Source: Candidatus Methanophagales archaeon (GTDB taxonomy: Archaea > Halobacteriota > Syntropharchaeia > Alkanophagales > Methanospirareceae). Taken from it: a stretch of DNA of 64,000 bases. Within the stretch, counting starts at the first letter, position 1, and every line of letters starts with the position of its first letter. The notes below the pieces were generated by a model, which worked only from the letters and a program-made list of their open reading frames with translations, did no database searches and was not told where the DNA came from. A program made the position numbers and the translations under genes. Below, piece after piece: positions 43,399 to 50,957 of this stretch. The stretch lies in contig JANPRD010000002.1 in NCBI GenBank assembly GCA_024699715.1, positions 124,001-188,000 of the forward strand. The letters run 5' to 3'.

Positions 43399-43660
43399 AC
43401 GCTCAATGGAAAGAGTTTGCGAGAAAGACGGCGCATTTTCACCCGAAGGGAATGTCATCGGCACTTATATTCACGGCATCTTCGACAACGATGCATTCAG
43501 AGATGCATTTCTCAATTTCGTGGCGAGGAGAAGGAAAAAGCAGAAGCGGCGGAAAAGAGCGGGAAGAGGCATAAATTGGGATTTTGAAATTGAGAAACTT
43601 GCAAATTTCGTGAAGAGACATATTGATATTGAAAAGATTTACGAAATTCTCTTTAGTTGA
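43370..43660 (+). CDS. cbiP: CbiP, C-terminal part (frame-broken)
   Basis: HAFTILERSMERVCEKDGAFSPEGNVIGTYIHGIFDNDAFRDAFLNFVARRR carries the final glutaminase motif (GTYIHGIF with catalytic His), followed by a basic stretch (KKQKRRKRAGRGINWD) and the usual C-terminal EIEKLANFVKRHIDIEKIYEIL. The frame itself opens upstream at 43235 and has an ATG at 43406; the start given is where homology begins. Both cbiP breaks are +1. Confidence 0.75.
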   Translation, partial: NARHAFTILERSMERVCEKDGAFSPEGNVIGTYIHGIFDNDAFRDAFLNFVARRRKKQKRRKRAGRGINWDFEIEKLANFVKRHIDIEKIYEILFS

Positions 43661-43662
43661 GA

Positions 43663-44733
43663 ATGGAGAAGGCGGGGAAGTCTGGGGAGGATTTGCTGCT
43701 CGCAATAAGAAGGAATCCATGTGCGAGGGAAGCGATGCTCTGGACGGAAATCGGAGGGAAAGTGCGCTGTGAGCTCTGTGAGCGTCGCTGTGAAATTCCA
43801 GAGGGAGGCAGAGGCTTCTGCAAGACGAGAGTGAATGTGAATGGCAGGCTCTTCACATTAGAATACGGTAATATTTCGTCAATTAGTGCGAATCCGATAG
43901 AGAAGAAGCCATTCTTCCACTTCTACCCAGGCACTAAAGCACTTACAGTTGGCAGTTATTCGTGCAACTTCACATGCTCTTGGTGTCAAAATTGGGAGAT
44001 TTCAAAGGTTGAGCCTTCCATTTATGCGTGTAATTTCCTATCTGTATCGGATTTTATGAGGAAAGTTGCGTATTTTGGATGTGAAGGCACTTCAATATCG
44101 TTCAACGAGCCGACGCTCATGCTTGAGTATGCGATTGATGTTTTTAGAGAGGCGAGAAGCAGGGGCTACTACAATACTTTCGTGACGAATGGATATATGA
44201 GTGAGCGTGCTTTGAACATGCTCGTTGAAAGCGGTTTGGATGCGATGAATGTTGATGTTAAGGGCTGCTCTTCCGCTGTCAGGAGGTATTGTGGAGCGGA
44301 TGTTGAGAAAGTTTGGCGAAATATAAGGATTGCATGTGAGAAAGGAGTGCATGTGGAGGTCACAACGCTTTTAATTCCGGGCGTGAATGACGATGAAGAA
44401 TGTCTGCGTGAGATAGCTTTGCGAATAAAAAGGTTTGCAGGTGAGAACACACCTTGGCATATTACCAGATACTTCCCAGCATACAAGGCGATTGAAGCGG
44501 GTCTATGCGAAATCACGCCCGTTGAAAAAATGGAGCATGCTTTACGCATCGGCAAGGATGCGGGTCTTAACTATGTTTATTTGGGAAATGTTCCGGGGCA
44601 TAAATACGAAAACACTTACTGCCACGCTTGCGGCTTCCTCCTCATAAAAAGGCACGGTTTTGATGTCATTCGCAACGAATTGCGTTCTGGTAAATGCCCG
44701 AGGTGCGGTGCTGAAATCCCAATCCGTTTTTAA
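43663..44733 (+). CDS. amrS: AmmeMemoRadiSam-system radical SAM enzyme (AmrS-like)
   Basis: 356 aa from ATG 43663 (a TTG two codons earlier is possible). The cluster motif CNFTCSWCQNWEISK, the N-terminal Cys group VRCELCERRCEIPEGGRGFCKTR, the FNEPTL motif, MNVDVKGCS and VTTLLIPGVNDDEECLREIALRI, and a C-terminal zinc-type pair (CHACGFLLI, CPRCGAEIPIRF) match the AmrS family of radical SAM enzymes that accompany AmmeA and MEMO proteins. The partner genes are not in this window. The gene starts three bases after the cbiP stop, suggesting a common transcript. Confidence 0.85.
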   Translation: MEKAGKSGEDLLLAIRRNPCAREAMLWTEIGGKVRCELCERRCEIPEGGRGFCKTRVNVNGRLFTLEYGNISSISANPIEKKPFFHFYPGTKALTVGSYSCNFTCSWCQNWEISKVEPSIYACNFLSVSDFMRKVAYFGCEGTSISFNEPTLMLEYAIDVFREARSRGYYNTFVTNGYMSERALNMLVESGLDAMNVDVKGCSSAVRRYCGADVEKVWRNIRIACEKGVHVEVTTLLIPGVNDDEECLREIALRIKRFAGENTPWHITRYFPAYKAIEAGLCEITPVEKMEHALRIGKDAGLNYVYLGNVPGHKYENTYCHACGFLLIKRHGFDVIRNELRSGKCPRCGAEIPIRF

Positions 44734-44755
44734 TTTTCGTTCCTTATGCTCATGC

Positions 44756-45487
44756 ATGCAAAAGGCAGCTGAAAGAGCGAGTGAAAGAGTAAGCGAGAGA
44801 GCGAGAGAAGAAGCGGGTGAGCGTGTGAGGGAAGAGAAGAAAGGTGCAAGCGTCGTTAGTGCGAAAGAGCGCAGTGTTAAAGAGCGTTTGAAGCGGACTG
44901 CGGATGCGATTTTCATTCCACTCGCATTCTCCCTGCTTTTTGGCATGCTAATTGTGCCTAACTTTCGTGAAGACATTGCGAATGTGTTGAATTTTGTGCT
45001 TGAACCGCTCGTTGCACACACGAGTTTCCTCTTCACCATCCTCATCCTTGCGGTCTTAACGGGCATATACACATCACTTATTCAAAAATTCACGATGAAC
45101 TTTGAACTTATTGAGAAGAGTCGTGAATTGCAGAAGCGACTCAGGGAGATTCAGCGAGAATACATCGCAGCGAAGAAAGAGGGCGACAAGAAGCGATTAA
45201 AGAAGGTTGAGCGGGAGCAGAAGCGTTTGATGAGCATGCAAATGCAAATTTCAAGCGAAATGTTCAGACAGCAAATAAAACCGATGGCTTATAGCATGCT
45301 TATCACATTCCCTCTTTTCTTCTGGATGTGGGAATATGCGAACATACATTCAGAGAAAGTAATTTTCCCCATGATTGGCGAGTGTAGTCTCGCAAATTCG
45401 TTCTTTTTCCTTAAATATTGGATAGTTTGGTATATTATCTGCTCCATCGTGATAACGACAATCGTGAGAAAATTGCTCGGAATGTGA
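44756..45487 (+). CDS. EMC3/TMCO1 family membrane protein (DUF106)
   Basis: 243 aa from ATG 44756. After a charged N-terminal stretch (KAAERASERVSERAREEAGERVREE) come three membrane segments (IFIPLAFSLLFGMLIVPNF, FLFTILILAVLTGIYTSLI, MAYSMLITFPLFFWMWEYA) and a last one (FLKYWIVWYIICSIVITTIV). FTMNFELIEKSRELQKRLREIQREYIAAKKEGDKKRLKKVEREQKRLMSMQMQISSEMFRQQIKP is the cytoplasmic coiled coil of archaeal YidC/Oxa1-like DUF106 proteins. These insert membrane proteins, homologous to EMC3 in eukaryotes. The basic-acidic N-terminal stretch looks expanded relative to the family. Confidence 0.85.
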   Translation: MQKAAERASERVSERAREEAGERVREEKKGASVVSAKERSVKERLKRTADAIFIPLAFSLLFGMLIVPNFREDIANVLNFVLEPLVAHTSFLFTILILAVLTGIYTSLIQKFTMNFELIEKSRELQKRLREIQREYIAAKKEGDKKRLKKVEREQKRLMSMQMQISSEMFRQQIKPMAYSMLITFPLFFWMWEYANIHSEKVIFPMIGECSLANSFFFLKYWIVWYIICSIVITTIVRKLLGM

Positions 45488-45633
45488 TGATGAGGAGGAT
45501 TTGAGGTGTGAGTAGGAGAAGAAGAGTTGAGAAGAGCGGTGAGTCAAAGGCACCGAGATTTCGGAAGAGATTTTAAGGGATAGGGGAAAGGAAATTGTGC
45601 GTTCTGCGAGAAGGGGAGGGAAAGGTGGGTCTT

Positions 45634-46851
45634 ATGCGAAGGATGCTTTCAAGCAGAGTGAATGCGGTGCGAGAATCTGCAACGATAAGGATGTCAGCGA
45701 TTGCTCGTGAGATGAAGAGAGCGGGTGAGAAAGTGCTGGACTTCTCGCTCGGCGAGCCTGATTTTGACACGCCAGCGCACATCTGCGAGGCGGCGAAAAA
45801 AGCGATGGACGAGGGCTTCACGCACTACACCGCAAGCGCAGGCATTCCAGAGCTTAGAGAGGCGATTGCTGAGAAAATGAGAGCGGAGAATGGCGTTGAC
45901 GCTTCGGCTGAGAATGTGATTGTGACGCCGGGTGCGAAGCAAGCGATTTTTGAGGCGATGTTGAGCGTGCTTGACGAGGGCGACGAGGTGATTCTGCTTG
46001 AACCCGCTTGGGTCTCATTTGAAGCAGCGGTGCGAATAGCGGGAGGAAATCCAAAATTCCTGCGAAGGAAAGAAAAGAGCGTAAATTACGAAGATTTGAG
46101 GGCAGTTGTTACGGAAAAGACGAAGATGTTGGTGGTAAATAGCCCAAATAATCCTGTGGGATATGTGATGGATGAGCGGGAATTGCGTGAGATTGCGGAG
46201 TTCGCATGCGATTACAACATAATTGTCCTTTCAGATGAGGTTTATGAGAAGATTATTTATGGTAAGAAGCATGTGAGCATCGCATCATTTGAGGGAATGG
46301 AGGAAAGAACAATCGTAGTGAATGGCTTCTCAAAAACATATGCGATGACTGGCTGGCGAGTCGGTTATGCGGTCGCACCGATTGAGATTGTCTCGGCGAT
46401 GACGAAAATGCAACAGCATTCAGCGACATGCGCACCTTCAATATCGCAGCGTGCAGCCCTTGCGGCATTAAAAGGCTCGCAGGAATGCGTCGCAGAAATG
46501 GTCGCAGAGTTCAAAAAGCGCAGAGACCTCATCGTCAAACGCCTCCTCAAACTCGGCTTCTCTTGCGAACCGATGCCTGAAGGTGCGTTCTATGTCTTCG
46601 TCGGTATTCCTGCGCATGCCCTTACGGCTGCTTTTGGCGACAGCGAGGCAAGTGAGGGCGATGAAAAGCGAAAAGGAGTGGCAGAAGACATCATTTTTGC
46701 GGAGTGGCTCCTGCGTTCCGCCCTTGTTGTTGCGACGCCAGGCTCAGCATTCGGAGAAGCCGGAAGAAACCACCTCCGATTCTCCTACGCAACATCCTTA
46801 GAAAACATCGCAGAGGGCATGGAACGCTTGGAAAATCTCCTCTCACAATAA
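45634..46851 (+). CDS. Class I aminotransferase (aspartate aminotransferase family)
   Basis: 405 aa from ATG 45634. SLGEPDFDTPAHICEAAKKAMDEGFTHYTASAGIPELREAIAEKM, VTPGAKQAIFEAMLSVLDEGDEVILLEPAWVSF, VVNSPNNPVGYVMDERELREIAEF, LSDEVYEKIIY, and TIVVNGFSKTYAMTGWRVGYAVAP (the PLP lysine) identify the family. The C-terminal HLRFSYATSLENIAEGMERL is also typical. Substrate specificity cannot be read off. A small acidic insert (FGDSEASEGDEKRKG) lies in the C-terminal domain. The leader from about 45490 is purine-rich. Confidence 0.88.
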   Translation: MRRMLSSRVNAVRESATIRMSAIAREMKRAGEKVLDFSLGEPDFDTPAHICEAAKKAMDEGFTHYTASAGIPELREAIAEKMRAENGVDASAENVIVTPGAKQAIFEAMLSVLDEGDEVILLEPAWVSFEAAVRIAGGNPKFLRRKEKSVNYEDLRAVVTEKTKMLVVNSPNNPVGYVMDERELREIAEFACDYNIIVLSDEVYEKIIYGKKHVSIASFEGMEERTIVVNGFSKTYAMTGWRVGYAVAPIEIVSAMTKMQQHSATCAPSISQRAALAALKGSQECVAEMVAEFKKRRDLIVKRLLKLGFSCEPMPEGAFYVFVGIPAHALTAAFGDSEASEGDEKRKGVAEDIIFAEWLLRSALVVATPGSAFGEAGRNHLRFSYATSLENIAEGMERLENLLSQ

Positions 46852-47013
46852 TAAATTTCGTGGAAAACTCCTATAATAAATCTTGCTTTAAATTTCTTAT
46901 TATCCTTTTAAGTAAGAATTTGTTTCCTTTTAGAAAATCAGATAATTATTAAAGAAGTAAGGGGGAAAGAGAGATGTGGGGTATGAAGAAAGGATGCAAA
47001 GGTATTAAGTGGA

Positions 47014-47202
47014 ATGTGTGCTGAGGGCGTCAGGAGGGGGAAGCGGGAGATGGAGCGTAGGATGCGACTGCTAAAGGAATTGTTGAGCGTGTTGGAGCGG
47101 TTGGAGCGAGAGTATGCCTCGCTGGGGGATGTGGTGTTTGAGGATTTGAAGCGTGAATTAGGCTCGTGGTTCGTTGAATATCCGCTATTTCAGGGTTCTT
47201 AA
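47014..47202 (+). CDS. Small charged protein of unknown function
   Basis: 62 aa from a GTG, or about 50 aa from ATG 47050 (MERRMRLLKELLSVLERLEREY). It is mostly one amphipathic helix with a short tail (LGDVVFEDLKRELGSWFVEYPLF). No family is recognised. It lies between the aminotransferase and the winged-helix gene; the DNA before it (46852-46970) is AT-rich. Confidence 0.35.
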   Translation: MCAEGVRRGKREMERRMRLLKELLSVLERLEREYASLGDVVFEDLKRELGSWFVEYPLFQGS

Positions 47203-47349
47203 TTACTTCTAATATTTTTCCACATTATAACACAAAAAGGGGCAAGTGGGCGGGTGCCGTGCCGCCGGAGCGGGAATGCCAGAGTGGGAGCGTTAGGGGG
47301 AATGAAGGAGGGAGATGGGAGGGGGTGAGAGTAAGGTCGTCAGTTAGCG

Positions 47350-47664
47350 TTGGCGATGCAAAATGAAGGAGAGATGGAGGAGCTGATTTTGAGGACGAGA
47401 ATGAGGCGGAAGCGGAAAAGGAGCAGATGGGAGATTATTCTGGATATATTGAACGGGATAGACGGTGCAGGTAATATGAAGAAGACGCAAATTATGTATA
47501 ATGCGAGATTAGATTGGCGGAACTTCCAGAAGTATTTCCATAATCTTGTGGAACAAGGTTACATAGAAGAGGTGGAGAATTCGCAAGGCGAGTATAAAAT
47601 CACTGAGAGAGGTAGGGAATTATTGCGGAAGCTTGAGGAGCTGCAGGATAAAATACGATTTTAG
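47350..47664 (+). CDS. Winged-helix regulator (HTH_45 type)
   Basis: 104 aa. A basic N-terminus (RTRMRRKRKRSRW) is followed by a winged-helix: EIILDILNGIDGAGNMKKTQIMYNARLDWRNFQKYFHNLVEQGYIEEVENSQGEYKITERGRELLRKLEEL. The pattern KTxIMYxAxLxxxxFxKYxxxLxxxGxIE and YxITxxGxELL is typical of the archaeal HTH_45 DNA-binding family (SSO10a-like). It lies 88 bases upstream of the tnpB gene on the same strand. It probably acts as a repressor; the target is unknown. Confidence 0.75.
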   Translation: MAMQNEGEMEELILRTRMRRKRKRSRWEIILDILNGIDGAGNMKKTQIMYNARLDWRNFQKYFHNLVEQGYIEEVENSQGEYKITERGRELLRKLEELQDKIRF

Positions 47665-47723
47665 GAAGATGTTGCTGCTAATCTCCTCTTTTTCAATGGG
47701 ATACAGCAGGTGAGGCGGGTGGG

Positions 47724-47733
47724 AAATTTAAGT
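47724..47733 (+). promoter_or_regulatory. TATA-like element for the tnpB gene
   Basis: aaatttaagt ends about 20 bases before ATG 47753, a leaderless-transcript spacing. Confidence 0.35.
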
Positions 47734-47752
47734 AGAGCAGACCACTCTAAAA

Positions 47753-48814
47753 ATGATGGAAGCGACGAAGACGATCAAGTGCAAGCTCATCGGGCTGACT
47801 CTGCGGAAGAAGGAGATACTCAATAGAGAGTATGACAGCTTCCAGCACTGGCTCGAGACAGGTGAAGACAGAGGCGTATACTCAGCATACAAGCAAGATG
47901 CGAGGTGGCTATACAAGAAAGCGAAGCGAATGAAAGGCGTTCCGATAAGGAAAGACTTGATAGATATTCAGAGAAGGGACACTAAGATTGCCGAGTATTG
48001 GGCGAGGATAAGAGTGAAAGGTGTGAGAGGAGGCGTTAAGGTTGCACTCGCTCATCAACCTTTCAATTTCGAAGAGTGGGATGTATGTGAATCTCTGCTC
48101 GTCAGGAGGGATGGAGATTTCTACCTTTATGTCACGGTCAAGAAAGAGGTTGAGCTGAGGGAAGAATACTCATCAATCATTGCAGTTGATATAGGAGCTC
48201 GTTGGGTAGCTGTGTCGGTGGCACGGCACCGCAGCAAGCCGAAGTTCTACGGCAAAAGAGTGAGAGAACTTAGAGGAAAATACTTCTGGCTGAGGAGAAA
48301 GCTCGGCAGAGCGAAGAAGCTCAGGGCGATAAAGGAGATAGGTCATAAGGAGCGAAGGCTTGTGAACGATGAGCTTCACAAGATAGCGAAAGACATCGTT
48401 GAAGAAGCAGAAAGACACAACGCAATAATAGCGATAGGCGACTTGAAAGGCATCAGAAATAAGAAGAAGGGGAGAAAAGCGAACAGAAAGGTCAATTCCA
48501 TGCCATCTCATAAACTGAAGGAATACATCAGGTATAAGGCGCTTGAGCGAGGCATTCTGGTGGTAGAAGTTCCAGAGTTCAACACATCAAAGCAATGCTC
48601 TCGCTGCGGCTCAATGCGAACTGAAAGACCTTCTCAGGGCGTCTTCATCTGCTCTGATTGCGGCTATCAAGTCAATGCGGATGTGAACGGCGCAAAGAAC
48701 ATACTTAAACGAGCCGTGGGCTATATGCTCACGGCAGGGGCTTTAGTGACCAAGCCCGAAGGGGAGCGCTTTATAGCACACTCCCCAACCTCAAGCATCC
48801 GTCGGATGCCCTAA
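47753..48814 (+). mobile_element. tnpB: Solitary IS605-family tnpB (RNA-guided nuclease homologue) with Gly at the RuvC-II catalytic position
   Basis: 353 aa. RuvC-I is intact (SIIAVDIGARWVAVSV, D146). The zinc ribbon is intact (CSRCGSMRTERPSQGVFICSDCG, C282, C285, C300, C303), and RuvC-III is intact (YQVNADVNGAKNIL, D310). At RuvC-II, where most TnpB proteins have a catalytic Glu before D-L, this one reads AIIAIGDLKGIR with Gly229. The nearest alternative acid is E275 in VEVPEFNTSKQC. No tnpA transposase is adjacent. TnpB normally cuts DNA guided by a transposon-end RNA; with RuvC-II altered it could be inactive, rewired, or use a different acid. Confidence 0.85.
48713..48814 (+). ncRNA. Candidate omega-RNA/right-end hairpins at the 3' end of tnpB
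   Basis: Three hairpins occupy the last 100 bases of tnpB: GCCGTG (48713-48718) with CACGGC (48730-48735); GGGGAG (48761-48766) with CTCCCC (48781-48786); and GCATCC-GTC-GGATGC (48795-48809), immediately before the stop at 48812. IS605-family guide RNAs form from this region, with the guide starting after the transposon end. The guide would begin near 48812-48830. Neither the boundary nor transcription is proven. Confidence 0.35.
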
Positions 48815-48828
48815 TGGGAGGGAGGAGG

Positions 48829-49041
48829 TCACTTGCGTGAAGAGAGGGTGAGGAAAATAGATATTTCCTTTTTTTTACTTGCGACCGCTCCTGAGATGTT
48901 TCTTATGGTGTCTTTCACGGGACGCACATACCATTCGCCGCATTCGTCAATTTCAACGCAGAACGCATCCCCTATGCGCAGATTAGAGCCTTGCATGCGC
49001 AGAAACTTGCGTGCATCCTCGCCGAAGAGGTAGAGCGGCAT
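48829..49041 (-). CDS. Small protein of unknown function beside the DUF2103-like gene
   Basis: 70 aa from ATG 49041 (MPLYLFGEDARKFLRMQGSNLRIGDAFCVEIDECGEWYVRPVKDTIRN). The short beta-rich sequence has no recognised family. It lies downstream of the DUF2103-like gene on the same strand, 69 bases away, and converges with tnpB. Confidence 0.4.
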   Translation of the reverse strand: MPLYLFGEDARKFLRMQGSNLRIGDAFCVEIDECGEWYVRPVKDTIRNISGAVASKKKEISIFLTLSSRK

Positions 49042-49109
49042 CTCAAAAAGAAATAAGCACAAAAAATAAAATTCCCTCTCCCTGCTCTCACTCTTGCTTC
49101 TATCCACTG

Positions 49110-49466
49110 TCAGTCGTTAAGCATGCGTTTCAGGGCGTAGAGGACTTTCTCGCCTTCTTCCCTTGAGGATGCGCTTGTGACGATGCGTATTTCCTGAACA
49201 GTGGAGCCTTCAACGAGCAACGCCCGGACATTCCCTCGTGCATCGCTCCTTGTGAGTTTCAGTCGCAGACCTCCTGAGGGAGATGCAGTCCCTTTGTTCT
49301 CAATCACGCCAGGGATAACCTTCTTCACGAGAGGAGAACCCGCAACCTTCAGCAAGAGGCGTTTGCCTTCCCTGCCCCCGATAATTGTTGAATGAGTGCC
49401 GTGAATCTTGCGAGCAGCGCTCCCTTCGTATCCTCTACCTTTTGTATTTGCGGCGCTGCTGGGCAT
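49110..49466 (-). CDS. DUF2103-like predicted metal-binding protein
   Basis: 118 aa. RKIHGTHSTIIGGREGKRLLLKVAGSPLVKKVIPGVIENKG and GLRLKLTRSDARGNVRALLVEGSTVQEIRIVT resemble the archaeal DUF2103 family (GxHSTxI, then xPGVI, then QEIxxVT). A short insert (TASPSG) follows ENKG. The function is not known. The basic first 20 residues could suggest RNA binding, but nothing further supports a ribosomal-protein call. Confidence 0.5.
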   Translation of the reverse strand: MPSSAANTKGRGYEGSAARKIHGTHSTIIGGREGKRLLLKVAGSPLVKKVIPGVIENKGTASPSGGLRLKLTRSDARGNVRALLVEGSTVQEIRIVTSASSREEGEKVLYALKRMLND

Positions 49467-49580
49467 CCTCCTTTTTTAACTTTTGCACATTATTTTCTTA
49501 TCCCCGCCCCCAGCGTGCTTGGCGGAGGCTCCGCAGGAAAGCGATGATGCCAGGTCTCCAGGGCGGGGGACATGAGAGCG

Positions 49581-49628
49581 TGAGATTGTGAGGTTGTGAG
49601 GTTGTGAGAGTATGAGGGTATGAGAGTG
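49581..49628 (+). repeat. Six tandem 8-base repeats in the MAT leader
   Basis: The unit TGAGRTTG recurs six times in register (tgagattg, tgaggttg, tgaggttg, tgagagta, tgagggta, tgagagtg) just before the purine-rich leader of the MAT gene. It is the second short tandem array seen in a gene leader, after that of alaS. Confidence 0.6.
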
Positions 49629-49677
49629 AGAGAGGAGAGCGAAAGTGAAGATTTGAGAGAAAAGAATTAAGAGGCGT

Positions 49678-50871
49678 ATGGGGATGCGAGAGCGGAACAT
49701 AGCGGTGAAGTTTTTGAGGGTGCCTTCGGTAGAGGAGCAGGAAATAGAGATTGTGGAGCGGAAAGGTTTGGGGCATCCTGACAGTCTTTGCGATGGTATT
49801 GCGGAGGCGGTGAGCAGGGCGCTCTGCGAAGAATACAAAAAGAAATGCGGAGCAATATTACACCACAACACGGACAAAGTTCAGATTGTTGCGGGGCGCT
49901 CAAATCCGGAATTCGGCGGAGGCGAGATTCTTTCACCCATTTATGTGCTATTAGGAGGCAGAGCAACGAGAGAATTTAACGGAAATGAGATAGCGGTTGA
50001 CAAGATTGCGATAAGAGCAGCGAGGGAATACCTGAAGAATGTGCGGAATTTGGATGTGAACAACGATGTAGTTGTTGAAAGCAGGCTCGGAAAAGGCTCA
50101 TCAGACCTAATTGAAGTGTTCAAGCGTAAAAAGGAGGTTCCGATGGCAAACGACACTTCATTCGGCGTTGCTCACGCACCCCTCTCAGAGACGGAGAGAA
50201 CGGTTCTGGAAGTTGAGAATCGCACCATGCAATATTTCCGATTTCGTGAGAAAGCGGTCGGTGAGGACATGAAAGTGATGGCTCTTCGTGTGAAGGACAA
50301 AATAACGCTGACCGTTGGTGATGCTTTCGTCTCAAGACACCTTGCGAGTCGTGAAGAATACGAGGAAGTGAAGCGTCGCCTCTCTGAATTTTTGAGTGAG
50401 GTTGCCGCTGAAAACACAAGCAGAAATGTGGAAGTCCTCGTGAATCGTGCAGACACGGAAGAATCCGCATACATCACGGTGACAGGCACTTCCGCCGAAA
50501 TGGGCGACGACGGCGCAGCAGGAAGAGGTAACAGATGCAACGGTCTTATCACGCCGAACCGCCCGATGAGCATGGAAGGAGCATCCGGGAAGAATCCTGT
50601 GAACCACACGGGAAAACTCTACAATCTCGTAGCGATGAAGATTGCGGAGGAGATTGCGGAGAAATTGAGCGTCAAGGAAGTCTATGTGAAAATCCTCTCT
50701 GAAATCGGCAGACGCATTGACGACCCGAAAATCGCAATCATTGAGATGCTGCCTGAAAGCGAGGCTTCTCCGAATATGGAAAGCGAAGCGAGAAGAATCG
50801 CAAGCGAGTGGCTTGAAAACATTCAGGAAATCTCTGAAATGGTCATCAGTGGGAAATTGAGGACTTTTTAA
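49678..50871 (+). CDS. mat: S-adenosylmethionine synthetase, archaeal type
   Basis: 397 aa (ATG 49678 or 49684). This archaeal MAT form is unrelated in detail to the bacterial enzyme. EIVERKGLGHPDSLCDGIAEAVSRALC, HHNTDKVQIVAGRSNPEFGGGEILSPIYVLLGGRAT, DTSFGVAHAPLSETERTVLEVE, VTVTGTSAEMGDDGAAGRGNRCNGLITPNRPMSMEGASGKNPVNHTGKLYN (conserved active-site block) and IGRRIDDPKIAIIEM are diagnostic. It makes SAM from ATP and methionine and so supplies the radical SAM enzymes encoded in the window. Confidence 0.95.
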   Translation: MGMRERNIAVKFLRVPSVEEQEIEIVERKGLGHPDSLCDGIAEAVSRALCEEYKKKCGAILHHNTDKVQIVAGRSNPEFGGGEILSPIYVLLGGRATREFNGNEIAVDKIAIRAAREYLKNVRNLDVNNDVVVESRLGKGSSDLIEVFKRKKEVPMANDTSFGVAHAPLSETERTVLEVENRTMQYFRFREKAVGEDMKVMALRVKDKITLTVGDAFVSRHLASREEYEEVKRRLSEFLSEVAAENTSRNVEVLVNRADTEESAYITVTGTSAEMGDDGAAGRGNRCNGLITPNRPMSMEGASGKNPVNHTGKLYNLVAMKIAEEIAEKLSVKEVYVKILSEIGRRIDDPKIAIIEMLPESEASPNMESEARRIASEWLENIQEISEMVISGKLRTF

Positions 50872-50957
50872 CCCTCTCTCCTCTCATCTTCTCACCTCCG
50901 CAAGAAGACCAAAACTTTATAATTTTACTTATATTTATGATAGATGAGTGAAGGGAA

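Noticed and set aside
45485..45500. C/D box sRNA (tgatgatga)
   Set aside because: A C-box-like sequence is present but no D box (CTGA) or C'/D' pair follows within the expected distance.
49110..49466. Ribosomal protein S8e
   Set aside because: The basic N-terminus and gene size first suggested S8e, but the order of conserved motifs (GTHSTI, then PGVI, then QEIRIVT) fits DUF2103 better and the S8e start motif is missing.
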